From Chloroflexota bacterium (GTDB lineage Bacteria; Chloroflexota; Chloroflexia; Thermomicrobiales; UBA6265), in NCBI GenBank assembly GCA_023389575.1, contig JAEWEG010000093.1, positions 1 to 64,000 of the forward strand: a stretch of 64,000 nucleotides of DNA, in the 5' to 3' direction. The notes under the pieces were generated by a model that did no database searches, was not told the origin of the DNA, and was given only the letters and a program-made list of their open reading frames with translations. Positions within the stretch are counted from its first letter, which is position 1; each line of letters starts with the position of its first letter. Below, one piece after another: positions 43,325-51,936 of this stretch. Position numbers and translations under genes: made by a program.

Positions 43325-45073
43325 CTATCGCGCCGCGGAAATGAACTCCCGCGAGCGTTCGAGCATGGTTCGCGCGTTGAGCCTGGCGGCCTCGCCGGGC
43401 GGCAGGCCGTCGATCATCGCGGCGATTTCCAGCTGGCGCTCGGCGTCATCCAGGAGCCGAACCTCGGACACGGTTCGGTCGTCGTCGAGATGCTTCTCGA
43501 TCCGCAGGTGTGACTCCGCGAACGATGCGATCTGGGGAAGGTGTGTAATGACGATCACCTGGTGCTCCCGCGCGATTCCCCAGAGCTTTTCGCCCACCAC
43601 CTGGCCGGACCTGCCCCCTACCCCAACATCGATCTCGTCGAATACAAGCGTGGGCGTGAGGTCCACGGCTGAAAGGATCGACTTGGTCGCCAGCATCAAA
43701 CGGGCGGTTTCACCGCCGGATGCGATGCGGGCCAGGGGTTTCAACGATTCACCAGCGTTCGGCGCGATCAGGAATTCGACTTCATCCACCCCGGCCACAT
43801 CGACGCGGAGGCGTCGTCCGCCGACCGGCACGCCGCGTTCATCCTCGCGTTGGCGAACGTCGATCTTGAGGGACGACCTGCCCATGTTGAGTTCGGAAAT
43901 GCTCGTCTCGATCGCCCCCGCGAGCCTGACCGCGGCTTCCTGGCGGCGTTGAGACAGCTCGGCCGCGACGTCGCCGGCCCGTTCCCCTAGCAACCGCTCC
44001 TGTTCCACGAGGGCATCGAGGTCATAGGCGCCGGAAGTCAGTTGCTCCAGCTCCCGCTGGGCTTGTTCCCCGTATTCGATGATCTCCGCGAGTGTCGAAC
44101 CGTATTTTCGCTTGAGATCCTGGACGAGCGCGATCCGGTCCTCCACCAGTTCAAGTCGCGCTTCATCGGACTCAACGCGCTCGCCGTAGTCCCGAAGTTC
44201 GCGGGCGACGTCCTCGGCGAGCACCAGAACTTCGTTGGCGCGCTCGGCGATGGATGCCGCGCCACTGTCGAGCGACGCGATATCCTCGGCCAGGGCCACC
44301 GCCCTGCGGAGAAGCACCGTGGCGCTGGGTGCCTCGGAGACATCGTCCGAGACGAGATTAGCGAGCGCTTCCAATGCGTCGGACCGCAGCCTGTCGGCGT
44401 TACGCAGGACGTCCCGCTCGGAAGCGAGATCCTGTTCCTCGTTCTCCCTCAATCCCGCCTCGGTGATTTCGTTTACCTGGAAGCGCAGAAGATCGATGCG
44501 CTGCTCCCGATCTCGAGAATTCCGGCTCACATCGTCGAGCGCGCGCCGAGCCTCGTGCCAGGCATGCACGGCGGCGGACATGTTTGAGAGCAGGTCTTCG
44601 ACGCCCGCGAACCGGTCGAGGAGGTTCCGTTGTTCGGCCGATCGAAGGATCGCGAGGTGGTCCGATTGCCCATGAATATCAACCAGGAGCGAGCCCACCT
44701 GAGCCAGGACCCCGGCCGTGGCCATCCTGCCGTTGATCCGGGCCGTGGAGCGGCCACTGGAATGGATTTCCCTGGACACGACGACGGTGTCATCGTCGAG
44801 TTCGACGCCCATGTCTTCCAGGATCGGCGCCACGCGCTCGCGGTCAGATGCCGCCAATGCGAACGCCGCCTCGACCCGCGCGGCGCGCGCGCCAGTTCGG
44901 ACGAGGTCGGAGCTCACCCTCGCGCCCAATACCGCGCCGAGCGCGTCCAGCAGGATCGACTTACCCGCCCCAGTCTCGCCCGTGAGGACGTTGAGACCTT
45001 CCGAGAACTGGATTGTCGTTTGCTCGATGATTGCGAAGTTGGAGATCGTCAGCTCGAGCAGCATCGTTTGCAA
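43325..45073 (-). CDS. recN: DNA repair protein RecN
   Basis: A 582-residue SMC-like ATPase that acts at double-strand breaks. The N-terminal head has ISNFAIIEQTTIQFSEGLNVLTGETGAGKSILLDAL, with Walker A GETGAGKS. A short coiled-coil arm covers about residues 160-370. The C-terminal head has ASGGETARLMLATKS (signature) and TLVFDEIDVGVGG (Walker B), then ITHLPQIASFA. The TTG start at 45073 has GAGGAG six bases upstream; an ATG three codons later is also possible. recN is a usual SOS gene, but no SOS box was seen in the 62 bp before it. Confidence 0.93.
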   Translation of the reverse strand: MQTMLLELTISNFAIIEQTTIQFSEGLNVLTGETGAGKSILLDALGAVLGARVSSDLVRTGARAARVEAAFALAASDRERVAPILEDMGVELDDDTVVVSREIHSSGRSTARINGRMATAGVLAQVGSLLVDIHGQSDHLAILRSAEQRNLLDRFAGVEDLLSNMSAAVHAWHEARRALDDVSRNSRDREQRIDLLRFQVNEITEAGLRENEEQDLASERDVLRNADRLRSDALEALANLVSDDVSEAPSATVLLRRAVALAEDIASLDSGAASIAERANEVLVLAEDVARELRDYGERVESDEARLELVEDRIALVQDLKRKYGSTLAEIIEYGEQAQRELEQLTSGAYDLDALVEQERLLGERAGDVAAELSQRRQEAAVRLAGAIETSISELNMGRSSLKIDVRQREDERGVPVGGRRLRVDVAGVDEVEFLIAPNAGESLKPLARIASGGETARLMLATKSILSAVDLTPTLVFDEIDVGVGGRSGQVVGEKLWGIAREHQVIVITHLPQIASFAESHLRIEKHLDDDRTVSEVRLLDDAERQLEIAAMIDGLPPGEAARLNARTMLERSREFISAAR

Positions 45074-45135
45074 CGTCCACTCCTCGAGGTGGGGCGGCGG
45101 AATTCAGCCCAGAATCCCGCCGCCCGTTCCCATTG

Positions 45136-47403
45136 CTAGCCGAGGTGCTCCAGAACCGCGGGCGGGCGAATTGGCAGTGACGTCATACGCGCGCCGGTGA
45201 TGTCCTTGATCGCGTTGGCGACCGCCGCCGGTCCAGGAATGGCTGGAGGTTCGCCAATGCCCTTCGCGCCATATGGTCCCGCATCGGACGCCACTTCAAC
45301 AAGGACGACGTCAATGTTGGGGATCATCGTGCTGCGTGGGAGCACGTATTCCATCAGTGTGGCCGCGTCGGGCTGGCCGTCCTGATCGTAGGCGATGCCT
45401 TCGTACAGGGCCCAGCCGATGCCTTGCGCCACGCCGCCGTGGATCTGTCCTTCCACCGCCGCCGGATTGATGGCGAACCCGACATCCTGCGCCGCGACAT
45501 AGCCAGTGACGCGGACCTCACCCGTCAACTCGTCGACTTCGACTTCCGCGAGGTGAGCCGCGAAGCCCGGTGAGCTCTGGGTGATGCCCGAGCCGCCTCG
45601 CCCATAGACCGGTTCGTTCCCACCGGTCATCGCCATGCTCAGCTCGGCGACTTCCTTGAGGCTGACCTCGGCACCGGGTACGCCCTTCACCCGAACGGAG
45701 CCGTCGGCCATTTCCAGGTCCTCGACGGCGACTTCCAGCTTCTTCGCGGCGATTTGCTTGATCTGCTCCACGGCGTCTCGCGTCGCCTTCTGAACCGCGG
45801 GGCCGACCGTGTAGGTGATCTTGGAACCGCCGGTGCCGCCCGCGAATGGAGCGGAATCCGTGTCCGCGGTATTGACCCGAACGCTATCGATGCCGGAACC
45901 CAGTTCCTCTGCGGCGATTTGGGCGAAGGTCGTGTTCGTGCCGTTGAGGTCAACCGATCCTAGGACCACCGTGAGCTTGCCATCGGAGTCCAGCCGGCAA
46001 ACAGCCGTCGCGGGTTCGATACCGCCTGGCCAGCCACCGACCGCGATGCCGATGCCCTTGCCCTCGGCACGGAGCGCTTCGCGGTTTTGCCACTTCGGAT
46101 GTGCCTTCAGCGCCTCGATGGTCTGCTTCAGGCCGATCTTCGGCCATGGGCCGCCGTTCGGGCGAAGGTCGCCTTCCTCGACGGCGTTTTGCAGCCGGAA
46201 CTCAATCGGGTCGAGACCAAGTTTCGCCGCGAGGTCGTCCATCGCCGATTCGATCGCGAAGGAGCCTTGCTGCGCGCCCGGCGCGCGGTACGATCCGGAG
46301 CTTGGCCGGTGGGTCTGCGTCTCGAATCCGGTGATCCGCAGGTTCGGGAACTTGTAGTACCCGCCCAGCAGGATCGCGGCGATGCTCAGCGGAGAACCAG
46401 GGGCGGAGCCGGAATCGAACACCAGGTGCGAATCCAGCGCGGTGATCGTCCCGTCCTTCTTCGCGCCCAGCTTGATGCGAATCCGGCACTCAGGCGCCGG
46501 GTTGCCCGCCAGGAAATCTTCCGTGCGCGTGTAGGCAAGGAGCACCGGCCGGTTCACCGTCTTCGCGGCCGCGGCAACCAGTGGTTCGATGAGGACGAAC
46601 TTGCCGCCGAATCCGCCGCCGACCGGCATCTGGACGATATTGACCGACTCGATGGGCAGGCCGAGGGTGGTCGCGACCTTGTTGCGGCCATGGAACGCCC
46701 CCTGCGTGCTGGTGTGGACGGTCATCCGGCCAGATCGCTCTGGAATCGCGAGCGCGATCTGCGGCTCGATGTAGCCCTGGTGCACGGAGATCGACGAAAG
46801 GTCGAGTTCCACCACCTCGTCGGCTTCCGCGAACCCGGCATCGATGTCGCCGCGCTCGAAGTTCACCGAACTGGAGACATTGGGCGGCAAGGTTTCGCCA
46901 GAGTCGTTACCGGTGGCGGCGTCCGCGTTGTGCATCGCCGCTTCTTCGTCAAACGCGCCGGAGGCGGCAAGGCTGACGCGGGGAGAATCTGGCTTCACCG
47001 CTTCGAGGAGGTCGTACACCACGTCGAGTGGCTCGTAATCCACCTCGACCAGTTCCGCTCCATCGACCGCGGCGGCCTCGGACGTGGCGAGCACGAGCGC
47101 GATCGGATGCCCGACATGCAGCGATTCGTCACTCGCCATCAGGTTCACCGCGGGATTGCCGTGCTCATCCAGCCGGACCTTGAGGTCGGCGGCGGTGAGG
47201 ACGGCCTTGACCCCAGGGACCTTCAACGCCTCGGTCGCGTTCACGCCATTGATCCGGGCGTGGGCGAAGGTGCTGCCGACGATTCGCGCGTGAAGGAGAC
47301 CAGGCACACGCAGGTCGGCCGTGAACGACTCGGTTCCGTTGAGTTTCGGTGGCGAATCGAGGCGTTTAGCCCGCTTGCCTACCGCCGTATATGTCGCTGC
47401 CAT
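45136..47403 (-). CDS. Molybdopterin-binding large subunit of a xanthine dehydrogenase/aldehyde oxidase-type enzyme
   Basis: A 755-residue protein with the domain order of CoxL/XdhB-like large subunits: an N-terminal a/b hammerhead domain (PKLNGTESFTADLRVPGLLHARIV, in pieces) and then the molybdopterin domain with HQGYIEPQ, VGGGFGGKF, GSYRAPGAQQGSFAIE and the catalytic-Glu segment GAKGIGEPPAIPGPAAVANAI. It would hydroxylate a purine, aldehyde or other heteroaromatic substrate. The FAD-binding and [2Fe-2S] subunits, normally encoded next to it, are absent in this window, so it is either incomplete or uses subunits from elsewhere. recN follows on the same strand. Confidence 0.87.
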   Translation of the reverse strand: MAATYTAVGKRAKRLDSPPKLNGTESFTADLRVPGLLHARIVGSTFAHARINGVNATEALKVPGVKAVLTAADLKVRLDEHGNPAVNLMASDESLHVGHPIALVLATSEAAAVDGAELVEVDYEPLDVVYDLLEAVKPDSPRVSLAASGAFDEEAAMHNADAATGNDSGETLPPNVSSSVNFERGDIDAGFAEADEVVELDLSSISVHQGYIEPQIALAIPERSGRMTVHTSTQGAFHGRNKVATTLGLPIESVNIVQMPVGGGFGGKFVLIEPLVAAAAKTVNRPVLLAYTRTEDFLAGNPAPECRIRIKLGAKKDGTITALDSHLVFDSGSAPGSPLSIAAILLGGYYKFPNLRITGFETQTHRPSSGSYRAPGAQQGSFAIESAMDDLAAKLGLDPIEFRLQNAVEEGDLRPNGGPWPKIGLKQTIEALKAHPKWQNREALRAEGKGIGIAVGGWPGGIEPATAVCRLDSDGKLTVVLGSVDLNGTNTTFAQIAAEELGSGIDSVRVNTADTDSAPFAGGTGGSKITYTVGPAVQKATRDAVEQIKQIAAKKLEVAVEDLEMADGSVRVKGVPGAEVSLKEVAELSMAMTGGNEPVYGRGGSGITQSSPGFAAHLAEVEVDELTGEVRVTGYVAAQDVGFAINPAAVEGQIHGGVAQGIGWALYEGIAYDQDGQPDAATLMEYVLPRSTMIPNIDVVLVEVASDAGPYGAKGIGEPPAIPGPAAVANAIKDITGARMTSLPIRPPAVLEHLG

Positions 47404-47530
47404 GGGCGCATCCTCTCATGTTTCGGGAGTACATCAGCGAATCTGTCCGCTCGTATCCGAAAGCTTCTCACAACAGCGCGTTCGCGGAAACTCCCGAACC
47501 GGGCAGTAACCCGCGAAACCGAGGCAACGT

Positions 47531-47830
47531 TCAGTCCTGCATCGCGTCGATTACATCGGCGGGACCCCACTCGCGGACATTGATGGCGGTCGCCTCCATG
47601 TCGTCCAGGAACCCGAACACCCTGATGGTATCCAGGATCTCGGCGGCCGTATCGGCTTCCCAGTAGGAGAAGATTCGATCGTCGTGCAAATCCGGCGACC
47701 ATGCGCGCAGCCATCTTGGCCGGGCACCGCTTTGGCCATGAATCCTGGCCAGGTCGAGCAGGCGCGTTGGTGGCTGGGGACGCTCGGCGTCCGGGTCACG
47801 TGGCGAATGAATCACAAGGTAGTGAGCCAA
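47531..47830 (-). CDS. Hypothetical 99-residue protein
   Basis: A short protein with no confident family. Visible features are an N-terminal beta segment AHYLVIHSPRD, a central PTRLLDLARIHG, the aromatic stretch RIFSYWEADTAAEILDTIRVFGF and a final ATAINVREWGPADVID. The pattern, a strand followed by a W/Y motif and a helix, recalls ferredoxin-fold stress or small ligand-binding proteins (DUF4242-like), but this is weak. The TTG at 47830 is preferred because AAAGGG lies six bases upstream. It is 67 bp from holB and 127 bp from the dehydrogenase gene, all on the same strand. Confidence 0.6.
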   Translation of the reverse strand: MAHYLVIHSPRDPDAERPQPPTRLLDLARIHGQSGARPRWLRAWSPDLHDDRIFSYWEADTAAEILDTIRVFGFLDDMEATAINVREWGPADVIDAMQD

Positions 47831-47897
47831 TGACAACCCTTTCAAAATCAACTAATGGGATATGTCGCTTATGGTCGCGTTGAAGCATCGAACCAGG

Positions 47898-48950
47898 TCA
47901 ACACCCGACGTTCGGCCAGGACAGCACCATCGATTCCATCGCCAGCCGGGGCCGCACGTTGGACTCCAGATTGGTGATGCAGGTGTCGACGGACTGGATC
48001 GCCCGGACGATCTCGCCGGGCTCGATGCCCGAGAACGCTGTCAGATCGTGCGCGCCAAGCCCCTCCCCGAGTTCGAACCTCGCGTACATCGCGGCTCTCC
48101 ATACCGACCTCAACCCGTCAAGACGTGCGTACAGCGCGTCCCTGTCCTTGCTGAACTGGTCGGCGAAGGTGATGGCCCGAACCATCCGATCGTAACTGGA
48201 CGCGGTGATGAACTGGAGCGCGTCTCCGATTTCGGCCTCTCGGGTTTCCAGTTTCTCGCGATCCCCCGCGGCCTGGAATGCCCAGCCAATCGACCCGTTC
48301 GCGACTGGAACCAGCCGGTTCACCAGTGGTTGGTCGACTCTGGCGAGCTCCAGTGCCCGCCGGATCTCGTCCGCCGGCGTCGCACCGAACCGAACCACCG
48401 TCGAACGGCTCAGGATTGTCGGGAGGATGGCCTCGACATCCGTCGCCAAAAGGATAATGACGGCGTAGGAGGGAGGTTCCTCAAGGGTTTTGAGGAACGC
48501 CTCCTGGGCCGTCTCCTGCATGGTTTCGGCGTCGTCGACGATCACCACGCGCCAGCGTGATTCTCCTGGCCGGAAGGATACGGCCGAACTGACTTCGCGA
48601 ACCGTCGCGACGTTGAGGGTGAGATTCTTCGACTTGTCCCGATCGCGCTCGGCCTGCCTGGCCAGGTTGAACTCGGTCACATCCTGAAACACGCCGCGAT
48701 CGATCCGGCGGCATGTGCTGCACGACTTGCATGCCAACCACCCGGGTCCGGGCTTCTCGCAACACAGGCTCCTGGCGAACGACAACGCCGATTCGCGTTT
48801 GCCAGTGCCTCGCGGGCCAGCCAGGATCCAGGCATGCCCTGGTCCTCGCCCAAGCGCGCGCTGGAGCTCACCAACCGCCGCTGGCTGGCCCCAAACGGGC
48901 CAGCCAGTATCGGGATTGATCGGGATCGGAATGTGAGTCGCGCTGGCCAT
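47898..48950 (-). CDS. holB: DNA polymerase III delta' subunit
   Basis: A 350-residue clamp-loader AAA+ protein. The start PINPDTGWPVWGQPAAVGELQRAL is the usual delta'/gamma N-terminus. The P-loop is GPRGTGKRESALSFA, which still has a Walker-like GKR. The zinc module is CKSCSTC. Walker B is VVIVDDAETM, and sensor 1 lies near SYAVIILLATD. The SRC motif is replaced by SRST. It belongs to the clamp loader that places the beta clamp on DNA. It is eight bp downstream of the NERD-like gene. tmk, a frequent neighbour of holB, is not seen. Confidence 0.88.
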   Translation of the reverse strand: MASATHIPIPINPDTGWPVWGQPAAVGELQRALGRGPGHAWILAGPRGTGKRESALSFARSLCCEKPGPGWLACKSCSTCRRIDRGVFQDVTEFNLARQAERDRDKSKNLTLNVATVREVSSAVSFRPGESRWRVVIVDDAETMQETAQEAFLKTLEEPPSYAVIILLATDVEAILPTILSRSTVVRFGATPADEIRRALELARVDQPLVNRLVPVANGSIGWAFQAAGDREKLETREAEIGDALQFITASSYDRMVRAITFADQFSKDRDALYARLDGLRSVWRAAMYARFELGEGLGAHDLTAFSGIEPGEIVRAIQSVDTCITNLESNVRPRLAMESMVLSWPNVGC

Positions 48951-48958
48951 GTCGCTTG

Positions 48959-49711
48959 CTAGACGGCGCGCCGCTTGACCGGACGCTTCCGGCCAGTGGC
49001 CTGGGTAGGCGCCTCAACGGTTTCACCCGCACGGAGCACGTCGAGCAGCCGCTCACGTTCCGCCGGGGACAGCGGGGGCTCGGCGGGAAGCCTTGAGGCG
49101 AATAAAGCCAGCTCGTCTCCATGAAGCACCGGGTAGTCGGGCGATTCAATTTCGAACTCTACCTGCGGATGCAGGAAGACCACCGCGCCCTCGACGTCCA
49201 CCTCGATCTGCTGTTCAGCGAGGTGCGCTTCCAGCCGCTTGATGGCTTCGTCGGTCTCCATGCTTGGGTTTCCGAGTTGCGGGCCACTGAAGGACAGGAA
49301 CCGGCGGATCCCGCTTCCCTTCCGGCGCCAGCGTGAACCGTTCTGGGCAATCGTGCCGTCCACTTCCTTGGCGGTCAGCACCAGGGCACCGCCCGGGTGC
49401 ACGAGGATGTGCTCCACCCGCTTGTTGCCAACTGGAGCGTAGTGGGCCATCGCGAAGCGGTCTGGCAGCGACTTCAGGTGGTAGTCGATCGCCTGGTCGT
49501 TCCGCGGGTTGCGGGACCACTTGCCGACCTGCTGCATGCCCAGGTTGAAGAGCACAAAACCGAGCAGCATGATCACGTAGGAAGGAAGGAGGAACGAGGG
49601 GTTGATCGCCAGGAACAACGTCCCGATGAGCATCAGGAAGCCAAGCGCCGCGATCCACTTGGAATTGCGCTTGCGTTGGGCGATATAGGCGTCGTGACGG
49701 ATGATCTTCAT
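48959..49711 (-). CDS. NERD-like domain membrane protein with an altered nuclease site
   Basis: A 250-residue protein. Two membrane helices at about residues 18-36 and 42-60 are followed by a NERD-like core: DQAIDYHLKSLPDRFAMAHY, then KRVEHILVHPGGALVLTAKEVDGTI and SRWRR. In NERD nucleases the motif is DHV...VIExK. Here the Asp is Glu100 and the ExK is Thr113-Ala-Lys115, so one acidic ligand is missing; catalysis is doubtful. A helical region and a basic tail (ATGRKRPVKRRAV) follow. It is eight bp upstream of holB and shares its operon, but a replication role is only a guess. Confidence 0.65.
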   Translation of the reverse strand: MKIIRHDAYIAQRKRNSKWIAALGFLMLIGTLFLAINPSFLLPSYVIMLLGFVLFNLGMQQVGKWSRNPRNDQAIDYHLKSLPDRFAMAHYAPVGNKRVEHILVHPGGALVLTAKEVDGTIAQNGSRWRRKGSGIRRFLSFSGPQLGNPSMETDEAIKRLEAHLAEQQIEVDVEGAVVFLHPQVEFEIESPDYPVLHGDELALFASRLPAEPPLSPAERERLLDVLRAGETVEAPTQATGRKRPVKRRAV

Positions 49712-49847
49712 TGTGGCGAGGCTATCCCGGAGTGGCGTTCCCGGAGTCGACCGGGAAGGTCATTCCGGCATACGGAGGTGGTGGAACGAGCATGGTTCCA
49801 ACGAACCTGAATCTTAGCATAGCGAATCGCCCGCTCTGGTCAGGCAT

Positions 49848-50654
49848 TCACAACATCGCGTTCGAGAACCCGATCGTGCGCTCGATCCAGAACCGGAATC
49901 CCGCCAGGCCGATCATCACGGTCACCGCCAGCAACCCCGACATCGCGACTGGAACGTGCAGTTCCCGCAGCGACCGCACGGACGAGTCGAGCTTGAGCGC
50001 CAGCAAAACGATCACCAGAACCAGCATCGTTACCGTGATCCAGGCCGAGATGACGAGCATCATCGAGACGGGAAAGTGGAGCCAGCCCGGGCTCCATGCG
50101 AGTAGCGCGCCATAAACGGCCAGACCCAGAGCGGGCACGGTCAGGTCTCTCAGTGCCCCCACACCCGATTCGGGCGTGCTCATGCGCCAGGTGGACGATG
50201 CCAGCAGCCAGCACAGCGCGACGGCGAGCGACACCCCGACGCCGTAGCCAGTGACCACCCGCGAAATGCTCGTCGACTCCCATGGATGCCAGATCCGGAG
50301 GTCGGTGAACAGCGAGTTGAAACCGTCCGCGGCCATGACCGCGACGAAAGCTCCCAGGAGAACCACGATGCGGCGTGGCGGGTTGCCGTAGTGAAACACC
50401 CGGCCTCGGGCAATGATCGTTCCAAGCGTGACGATCACCCCGGCGTAGATGCCGGTCATTCTGGCATCGAACGGCAGCGGGCGATCACCGAAATGGATTG
50501 TGTGAGAAGGCGTCTGGGCGCACAGGCCGTGCAGCACCTTGTACGACGTGCTGGTGTAGTCCCCAGGGGAAGCGAAGAAGACGAGCCCGACGGCCGCCGA
50601 GACCGCGAGCCAGAGTGGATATCGTCGTATCAGGAGAGAAAGGTCCGCCAGCAT
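49848..50654 (-). CDS. DUF2085-like membrane protein
   Basis: A 268-residue protein with about seven predicted helices. The segment HGLCAQTPSHTIHFGDRPLPFDARMTGIYAG matches the layout of DUF2085 (CHQ...RS...PLCARCTGIY), but two of the usual cysteines are Phe/Asp and Met here; only one Cys is left. Further helices are VVLLGAFVAVMAADGFNSLF, LAVALCWLLAS, SWITVTMLVLVIVLLAL and SGLLAVTVMIGLAGF, ending in a short tail. The function of DUF2085 is unknown. The ATG at 50654 is chosen for lack of a better ribosome site; an in-frame TTG at 50726 is possible. It is divergent from the PAP2 gene. Confidence 0.6.
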   Translation of the reverse strand: MLADLSLLIRRYPLWLAVSAAVGLVFFASPGDYTSTSYKVLHGLCAQTPSHTIHFGDRPLPFDARMTGIYAGVIVTLGTIIARGRVFHYGNPPRRIVVLLGAFVAVMAADGFNSLFTDLRIWHPWESTSISRVVTGYGVGVSLAVALCWLLASSTWRMSTPESGVGALRDLTVPALGLAVYGALLAWSPGWLHFPVSMMLVISAWITVTMLVLVIVLLALKLDSSVRSLRELHVPVAMSGLLAVTVMIGLAGFRFWIERTIGFSNAML

Positions 50655-50777
50655 CCAGCATGATCCGATGGGGTTTGCCCGGCCGACGATTCTTGAATAT
50701 GCGTCGCCAGGCACGGGTCGATTCAATGCTCCATAGTGTACTCGCCCCTCGAACCGCGCCGGTATCGGCTAGATGCT

Positions 50778-50786
50778 TGGTACTAT
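50778..50786 (+). promoter_or_regulatory. Extended -10 promoter of the PAP2 gene
   Basis: TGGTACTAT (TGn plus TACTAT) 46 bases before the ATG, without a clear -35. Confidence 0.45.
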
Positions 50787-50831
50787 TCCAGGCGGCACGA
50801 GCCACGAACAGTTCCAGCACGAGGGCAATCA

Positions 50832-51566
50832 ATGCTTCGACGTCCGAAATCGGGAGACCCAGCATCGTTCCGTGACACGCATCCGGCCCAGTTCAATCCA
50901 GACCGGCTGGCCATCGCGCGTGGACGAAACGGCATCCTGATCGCCATCGCCTGCCTCGGAGTCTTCTCGATCCTGTTCACTCTCGTTCGGCGCAATCGAA
51001 GCCAGGCGGTGGACGCCGCGATCACCCTCAAGATGCAGCGGCAGAAGAATCCATTCGTGGACCGGCTGATGCACGTCGTTTCCTGGCCCGGTTTCCCGCC
51101 ACAGAGTCGCCTTCTGCCACCCGCCCTCTCCGCCGCGCTCTGGTTCCTGGGCTTCCGGCTCGAGTCGATCTTCCAGATGGCCGCGTGGGGAACCGGACTC
51201 ATCTCGTTCACGGTCAAGCGCGCCATGAAGCGACCTCGTCCCATCGCGACCGCGTCGGAAACCACGATCAAGGTCACCGCCGCCAACATCGGCGGCAGCA
51301 GCTTTCCCAGCGGCCATGTGTTGAACTACATCGGTGTTTACGGCTTCCTGGCCTTTCTCGCGAACGCCTGGATTCGCCCGAAGGCGGTCCGCCAGACCGT
51401 CGTGGGAGGTCTGCTCGGTCTCATCGGGCTGGTTGGGCCAAGCCGGGTCTACCTGGGGCATCACTGGTTCACGGACGTGACCGCCTCGTACATGCTCGGA
51501 ACCACCTACCTGCTCGCGCTCACCAACATCTATCGCAAGGTTCGGATCAGGGTCTCGTCGCGCTGA
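50832..51566 (+). CDS. PAP2-family membrane phosphatase
   Basis: A 244-residue protein with a first helix at about 28-48 (NGILIAIACLGVFSILFTLV) and about four more. The three phosphatase motifs are all present: KRAMKRPRP (KxxxxxxRP), SSFPSGH (PSGH) and SRVYLGHHWFTD (SRxxxxxHxxxD). Such enzymes dephosphorylate undecaprenyl-pyrophosphate, phosphatidic acid or related lipid phosphates at the outer face of the membrane; the exact substrate is unknown. The ATG at 50832 follows GAGGGCAATCA; an upstream in-frame ATG at 50736 has no ribosome site. The next element is the T-box leader of ileS. Confidence 0.87.
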   Translation: MLRRPKSGDPASFRDTHPAQFNPDRLAIARGRNGILIAIACLGVFSILFTLVRRNRSQAVDAAITLKMQRQKNPFVDRLMHVVSWPGFPPQSRLLPPALSAALWFLGFRLESIFQMAAWGTGLISFTVKRAMKRPRPIATASETTIKVTAANIGGSSFPSGHVLNYIGVYGFLAFLANAWIRPKAVRQTVVGGLLGLIGLVGPSRVYLGHHWFTDVTASYMLGTTYLLALTNIYRKVRIRVSSR

Positions 51567-51590
51567 TTCGCCGGCCGTTGGCCAGGTTCC

Positions 51591-51599
51591 TGCTACAAT
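51591..51599 (+). promoter_or_regulatory. Extended -10 promoter of the T-box/ileS unit
   Basis: TGCTACAAT (TGn plus TACAAT), starting the T-box leader about 6-8 bases later. No clear -35 is seen at 17 bp. Confidence 0.5.
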
Positions 51600-51600
51600 T

Positions 51601-51880
51601 AAGCGCAAGAGCATGAGGCGCTGATGGAACCAGCGCCGCCAGGTGGATCGTCCAGCGATTCCGGGTTGCTGTGAGCCGGAACGAAAACCACCGGGCGGAG
51701 ATCATTCCGGAGCCGTCGACCGATTGGATCTTGTGTCCAGGAGACTCGACCGGGGTCGCCCGTTACCGCGACAAACCCGGCATCCAGCTAGTGGATGCGC
51801 CGGGTGAAGTGGACCGTTCGCCGGTCAACTGAGGTGGTACCGCGGCCCTGCCCGTCCTCTATCGAAGGATGGGCATTTTC
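51601..51880 (+). ncRNA. T-box riboswitch of ileS (transcription-terminating type)
   Basis: The T-box sequence GAGGTGGTACCGCGG lies at 51831-51845. Its TGGT (51835-51838) would pair with the uncharged 3' ACCA of tRNA-Ile, whose discriminator is A. GAGG (51831-51834) can pair with CCTC (51856-51859) to form the antiterminator, which would break the terminator's 5' arm. In the 5' half, an inverted CCGG pair around 51661-51678 and a CGGAGATCATTCCGG hairpin at 51696-51710 hold an ATC codon (51701-51703) as the likely specifier; a second ATC lies at 51728. High charged tRNA-Ile should cause termination. Confidence 0.88.
51849..51880 (+). terminator. Regulated terminator of the ileS T-box
   Basis: TGCCCGTCCT (51849-51858) pairs with AGGATGGGCA (51866-51875), 10 bp with one G-U pair and a CTATCGA loop, then TTTTC. 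The CCTC at its 5' edge overlaps the antiterminator, as T-boxes require. Confidence 0.85.
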
Positions 51881-51936
51881 ATGTCCTCGATCTCGCGCTC
51901 AAACGACAATGCCCGCCGTTCTGGAGTTCAACGCAC

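Noticed and set aside
47404..47530. Inverted segments TTCGGGAGT...ACTCCCGAA and TTCGCGG...CCGCGAA considered as a terminator or operator
   Set aside because: The arms are far apart or overlap each other, and no T-run is present, so the structure is too weak to call.
46087..47583. A 498-codon open frame antisense to the molybdopterin dehydrogenase gene
   Set aside because: It has no recognisable motif and lies over a gene with clear family motifs; it is a codon-bias shadow.
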